A DNA stretch of 64,000 bases from an uncultured bacterium (lineage in GTDB: Bacteria > Verrucomicrobiota > Kiritimatiellia > RFP12 > UBA1067), in contig CADCCQ010000012.1 in assembly GCA_902799955.1 (NCBI GenBank), forward strand, positions 28,392 to 92,391, read 5' to 3'. Within the stretch, counting starts at the first letter, position 1, and every line of letters starts with the position of its first letter. The notes under the pieces are model-generated. The model searched no databases, was not told where the DNA came from, and saw nothing but the letters and a program-made list of their open reading frames with translations. Shown here piece by piece: positions 60,504 to 64,000 of the stretch. The position numbers were made by a program, and so were the translations under genes.

Positions 60504-63500
60504 TGCGTTTACAGATTCTTGCCGCGGTCGCGGCGCTTTCCGTGGTGGCCTACGGCGACTTCGGCGGGATATACCTGGGTTCGGTGCCGTCCGTCAACGC
60601 CGACGGCACCAGGTTCGTCTTCGAGTGGAACGACTCGATATGGCTCGCGTCCACGCAGGGCGGCGTCGCGCAGAGGCTCACCCCGGAGGAGTCGCGGGAA
60701 TGCTGGCCGCTTCTGTCGGCGGACGGCTCCCGCGTCGTGTTCCTCTCGTCGAAGGACGGTGGCTTCAAGCTGTTCGAGATGAACCTCGCCACGGGCGTGG
60801 CGCGGCAGATCGTCCGCCACAGCGAGGCGACGAGGGTGTGCGCGTGGGCGCCTGACGGCGTCTCCGTCGTCGGCGCGGCGCTGCGCGACTTCGGCGGCGG
60901 CTACGACGACTTCCGGCTGGCGGTGTTCGCGCCCGACGGCACGGAGAAGTTCCCGATGCCAGGCGTTAAGACGGACGACGCGGCGATTTCGCCCGACGGG
61001 CGGTACGTGGCGTTCTCGCGCCACGGCGAGAACAGCATATACCGCAAGCGGCGCGGCAAGTGCTCGCGCGATGCGGAGATCTGGCTCTACGACCTCTCCA
61101 CGCGCGAGTTCGTGAAGTGCGCGACGACCTCCGACAACGCCTTCTTCCCGAGGTGGCGTCCGGACGGCAGGGCGTTCTACTATCTCGGACGCGCCCCCGG
61201 CGCGCGCGTCGCTGGCGTGCGCGAGTACACGATCGACGGCTCGGCGGACCGCGAGGTCGTCTCGTTCGGCGACGACGCCGCGTTCCAGCCCACGGTCTCC
61301 GCCGACGGGCGCACGATGATCGTGAGGGCGGGCTTCGACTTCTGGCGCTTCGACCCGACTTCCGCCAGCCCGAGGCCGGAGAAAATCGTCCTCTCGCCCG
61401 GCGGCGTGCAGTCGCGCAAGGACGGCGTGAAGCGACGCTTCTACACCTCCTCGTGGAACAACGACTACAGCGGCGACATGACGTTCTGCTCCGCGGGGCT
61501 CGAGGTCGCGTTCACGACGGGCGGCGGGCTTTACGCGATGGACACCTCCGTCAAGACGCCGCGCCTGCTGTTCGACAAGCCGCTCGCGCGCGTGACCGAG
61601 TGCATGTTCACGCCGGACGGTTCGCGCCTCTACTACGTCGTCAACTACGGCGACAGGTCGGAGGTCGGGTACATGACGCGCGCGGAGGCGTCCCTGCCAT
61701 GGTGGGAGAACGCATCGTTCAACCACACGGTCATCGCGTCGGACGACGTCATCAGGAGCAGCATGTCCGTCTCGCCCGACGGCACCCGCATCGCCTGGGC
61801 GGACCCCGTGGGGCGCATGACGTTCGCCGACAGGGACGGCGCCGTGCTGGGCGCCGGGCCGGATGTCGCCGACATCGGCGCCTACGCCTGGAGCCCCGAC
61901 GCGCGCCACGTCGCCGCGGCCTTGAGGGACGAATACGGCAACTACGACATCTGGATCGTCTCCACGGACGGCGCGCACGCGCCGTTCAACGTGTCGCGAA
62001 ACTGGAAGTGGGACGGCGGCCCGGCGTGGAGCCCGGACGGCAAGATCCTCGCATGGACGGGCGCCAGGCCCGACTCCAGCGGCGACGAGATATTCTACGT
62101 CTACCTCAACCCGGCGGACGAGGCGGCGGACAGGGCCGCGGCCGTCGACGAGGCGCGCACCGCGATCGCCAAGGTGGCTTCCTCCAAGGACGGTAAGGAC
62201 AAGAAGGAGAAGGATTCCGACAAGAAGAAGGCGAAGGGCCCCGACGGGGAGAAGCAGGTCACGATCGTGTTCGACGGGCTCTACGACCGCATAAGGCGCG
62301 CCGGAGTGCGCGGCACGTCGCCGTTCTTCTCCCACGACTCGAGGACGCTTGCGTTCCACAGCGGCAACCACACCGACACCATCCACATCCCGGACCGCAT
62401 GAGCCCGAAGCGCCTCTGCAACAGCCGCGGGCGCAACCCGTACTGGTTCAGCACCGACGACCGCCTCGCCTGGGTTGTGGACGACAAGCCGGCGCATCTC
62501 GACACGGTCTTCGACTTCAGCGTCTACCGCGAGGACTCGCTGCCCGACTGGCGGGAGCTCGCGTTCCGCACCGCGTGGGCGAAGGTCCGCGACAGGTTCT
62601 ACGACCGCGGCTTCCATGGCGCGGACTGGCCCGCCGTAAGGGCGAAGTACCTCCCGGCCGCGCGCAACGCGTCGTCGCTTTCCGTGTTCTCCCGCGTGAT
62701 GAACCTGATGATCGGCGAGCTCAACGCCTCGCATCTCGGCTACTACACCTCCTCGTCCAGGGACAGGGAATGGGCGGAGACGCGCAACCTCCACAACTGG
62801 ACCGCCGTAACCGGGCACCTCGGCGTCAGGTTCGAGCCCGGGACGCTTCGCGTGGCGAGCGTGTTCGAGAACTCCGGCGCAAGGGGCGTGCTCAAGCCCG
62901 GCGACGTCCTGAAGACGGTCAACGGAGTCGCCGTCTCGCAGGAGACGGATCTCGCGCCGCTCCTCTTCGCAAACGAGGGCGCGACCGCCCGCCTCACCCT
63001 CGAAGGCGTGGAGAGGCCCGTGTACGTGAAGCTCTCCACATACGCGAAGATCCGCGAATGCCTCCTTGACGAAAAGGTGAAGGCGGCGCGCGCGCGAGTC
63101 GCCAAGATGACCGACGGCAAGGTCGGGTACCTCGCCGTGAGGCGGATGAACACGGAGTCCTACCAGAAGTTCGAGGACGAGGTGTTCGCGGAGGCGTGGG
63201 ACAAGGACGCGCTCGTCGTGGACGTGCGCGGCAACCTCGGCGGGTTCACGGCCGACAGGCTCCTCGCCGTCCTCTGCGGCAGCGACCACTCGAAGTCAGT
63301 CACGCACAACGGTCTGGTGGGGTATCTCTTCGGCTACTGGACGCGCCCCGTGTTCTCGAAGCCGATCGTCGTAATAATAGACGAGGAGGTGCAGTCGAAC
63401 GGCGAGATATTCTCGCACGCCATCAAGACGCTCCGCAGGGGGCTGCTCGTCGGCCGCCAGACGGCGGGGGAGGTCATCGCCACGGCCGACACGCCCCTGC

Positions 63501-63715
63501 TTGACTACGGCATGTTCCGCGAGCCTTTCTGGGGCTGGTTCCTCCCCGACGGCACTGACATGGAGAGCGGCGGCGCGGTCCCTGACATTCCGGTAGACCT
63601 CACGCCCGTCGACGAGGCGGCAGGGCGCGACCCGCAGCTAGACGCCGCGATCAAGGCCATATCCAAGGAGCTTTCCAAGCCCGCGCCCAAGTTCGTCCCC
63701 AAGTATCCCCGCTGA
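60503..63715 (+). CDS. Exported tricorn-like S41 serine protease with beta-propeller and PDZ domains
   Basis: Signal peptide MRLQILAAVAALSVVAYG. Residues 25-560 are WD/TolB-like beta-propeller repeats (VNADGTRFVFEW, LSADGSRVVFLSS, ISPDGRYVAFSR, WSPDGKILAW). A Lys-rich segment (near 560-580) is followed by the tricorn C1 domain with LNASHLGYYT (Ser-His), a PDZ near 775-850 (VASVFENSGARGVLKPGDVL), and the C2 protease domain with DEEVQSNGEIF (nucleophile Ser; SNG where tricorn has SDG) and MESGGAVPDIPVDLTP. 1070 residues. Co-transcribed with thrS. Probable periplasmic oligopeptide-degrading protease. Confidence 0.88.
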   Translation: MRLQILAAVAALSVVAYGDFGGIYLGSVPSVNADGTRFVFEWNDSIWLASTQGGVAQRLTPEESRECWPLLSADGSRVVFLSSKDGGFKLFEMNLATGVARQIVRHSEATRVCAWAPDGVSVVGAALRDFGGGYDDFRLAVFAPDGTEKFPMPGVKTDDAAISPDGRYVAFSRHGENSIYRKRRGKCSRDAEIWLYDLSTREFVKCATTSDNAFFPRWRPDGRAFYYLGRAPGARVAGVREYTIDGSADREVVSFGDDAAFQPTVSADGRTMIVRAGFDFWRFDPTSASPRPEKIVLSPGGVQSRKDGVKRRFYTSSWNNDYSGDMTFCSAGLEVAFTTGGGLYAMDTSVKTPRLLFDKPLARVTECMFTPDGSRLYYVVNYGDRSEVGYMTRAEASLPWWENASFNHTVIASDDVIRSSMSVSPDGTRIAWADPVGRMTFADRDGAVLGAGPDVADIGAYAWSPDARHVAAALRDEYGNYDIWIVSTDGAHAPFNVSRNWKWDGGPAWSPDGKILAWTGARPDSSGDEIFYVYLNPADEAADRAAAVDEARTAIAKVASSKDGKDKKEKDSDKKKAKGPDGEKQVTIVFDGLYDRIRRAGVRGTSPFFSHDSRTLAFHSGNHTDTIHIPDRMSPKRLCNSRGRNPYWFSTDDRLAWVVDDKPAHLDTVFDFSVYREDSLPDWRELAFRTAWAKVRDRFYDRGFHGADWPAVRAKYLPAARNASSLSVFSRVMNLMIGELNASHLGYYTSSSRDREWAETRNLHNWTAVTGHLGVRFEPGTLRVASVFENSGARGVLKPGDVLKTVNGVAVSQETDLAPLLFANEGATARLTLEGVERPVYVKLSTYAKIRECLLDEKVKAARARVAKMTDGKVGYLAVRRMNTESYQKFEDEVFAEAWDKDALVVDVRGNLGGFTADRLLAVLCGSDHSKSVTHNGLVGYLFGYWTRPVFSKPIVVIIDEEVQSNGEIFSHAIKTLRRGLLVGRQTAGEVIATADTPLLDYGMFREPFWGWFLPDGTDMESGGAVPDIPVDLTPVDEAAGRDPQLDAAIKAISKELSKPAPKFVPKYPR

Positions 63716-63743
63716 AGCCGCAGCGAGGCAGCGGATGTGCCGC

Positions 63744-64000
63744 CTACCCGCCTTGGTCGCTAGCCATTTTCTTTGGGGCGTCGAGGAGGACATATTCAGC
63801 CGACACGAGGCGGTCGACCGCCTCGAAGAGCTGCGAGAACGCGGGCCTGGCGTCGGCAAGCAGCGTCTTGACGATCTCGCATTGCGGCCTGTCAAGAAGG
63901 GCTGATGTCGGCGTGGGGTCCTTTGTGCCCGTCGCCTGCCTGAGCCGCATCGCCATCGCCTTGTACCGCATGAGCGTCTTGTATTTCGGCGACAGCTCCG
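63744..64000 (-). CDS. Partial gene at the right edge, C-terminal part of an unknown helical protein
   Basis: Frame open to the right edge; about 85 residues visible, ending DAPKKMASDQGG. Composition is protein-like (helices with QCEIVKTLLADARPAFSQLFEAVDRLVSAEYVLL). No family recognised. Convergent with the tricorn-like gene. Confidence 0.5.
   Translation of the reverse strand, partial: ELSPKYKTLMRYKAMAMRLRQATGTKDPTPTSALLDRPQCEIVKTLLADARPAFSQLFEAVDRLVSAEYVLLDAPKKMASDQGG

Overview
The window is GC-rich bacterial DNA (most genes strongly favour G or C at third codon positions). It looks like an uncultured anaerobe of the Kiritimatiellota/Verrucomicrobiota-Lentisphaerae sphere. Pointers: many secreted plant-polysaccharide enzymes (two GH51 arabinofuranosidases, a GH106 rhamnosidase, DUF1080 and DUF6067-like proteins), a TAT-exported Gfo/Idh protein, a fused SecDF, an [FeFe]-hydrogenase maturase (HydF) and a flavodiiron protein. 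No rRNA is present, so this placement is inference.

Layout. 1-9929: a type I restriction-modification locus of lower GC: 3' end of a first hsdS, hsdM, an AlbA_2/HATPase regulator-like gene, a complete hsdS, a small four-helix-bundle (S23-type) gene, hsdR and a YgjP-type metallopeptidase. Arrays of a 7-bp unit (GGAATGA/C/G) lie inside hsdS, at its 3' end and, inverted, in the 5' end of hsdR. 10028-23211: glf, an M42 peptidase, GH51, tRNA-Val, a NAGPA-type phosphodiester glycosidase, an M50 protease-eda-prs-metalloprotease operon, and secDF ending in a clear terminator. 23251-28950: a DUF4143 ATPase behind a 23-bp tandem repeat, a HIT protein coupled to a large transglutaminase-like exported protein, and a His-rich small exported protein. 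29222-34633: a tight housekeeping operon coaD-flavodiiron-aminotransferase-pth-hydF-PHP phosphatase. 34700-45538: carbohydrate genes, tRNA-Arg, initiator tRNA, a glycosyltransferase, a ribokinase-like gene and a mannitol/fructuronate-type dehydrogenase. 45614-48753: a lower-GC island with a MntA-HepT pair, a structured, probably transcribed region, a GIY-YIG protein and a secreted SUMF1-domain protein. 48790-63715: a CHB_HEX_C repeat protein, GH106, a tandem BPL_N lipoprotein, an FHA protein, a DUF1080 lipoprotein, thrS without TGS domain, and a tricorn-like S41 protease.

Regulatory signature. About twenty intergenic regions carry an extended -10 element close to TTTGTGGTATAAT, usually with weak -35 boxes. 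In seven cases the ATG lies only 12-17 nt after the first base of the -10, implying leaderless or nearly leaderless mRNAs. Other intergenic structure includes two small dispersed structured elements (A: 12400/24750; B: 29055/50706), a duplicated promoter module (45630/46623), and GC palindromes directly after stop codons.

Most notable candidates for something undescribed: (1) the heptanucleotide arrays that load the hsdS linker with latent stop codons and flank the four-helix-bundle gene in inverted orientation; (2) the 46641-47561 unit, a promoter followed by a large RNA-like fold with mutually exclusive stems, ahead of a GIY-YIG protein; (3) the covarying hairpin element B.
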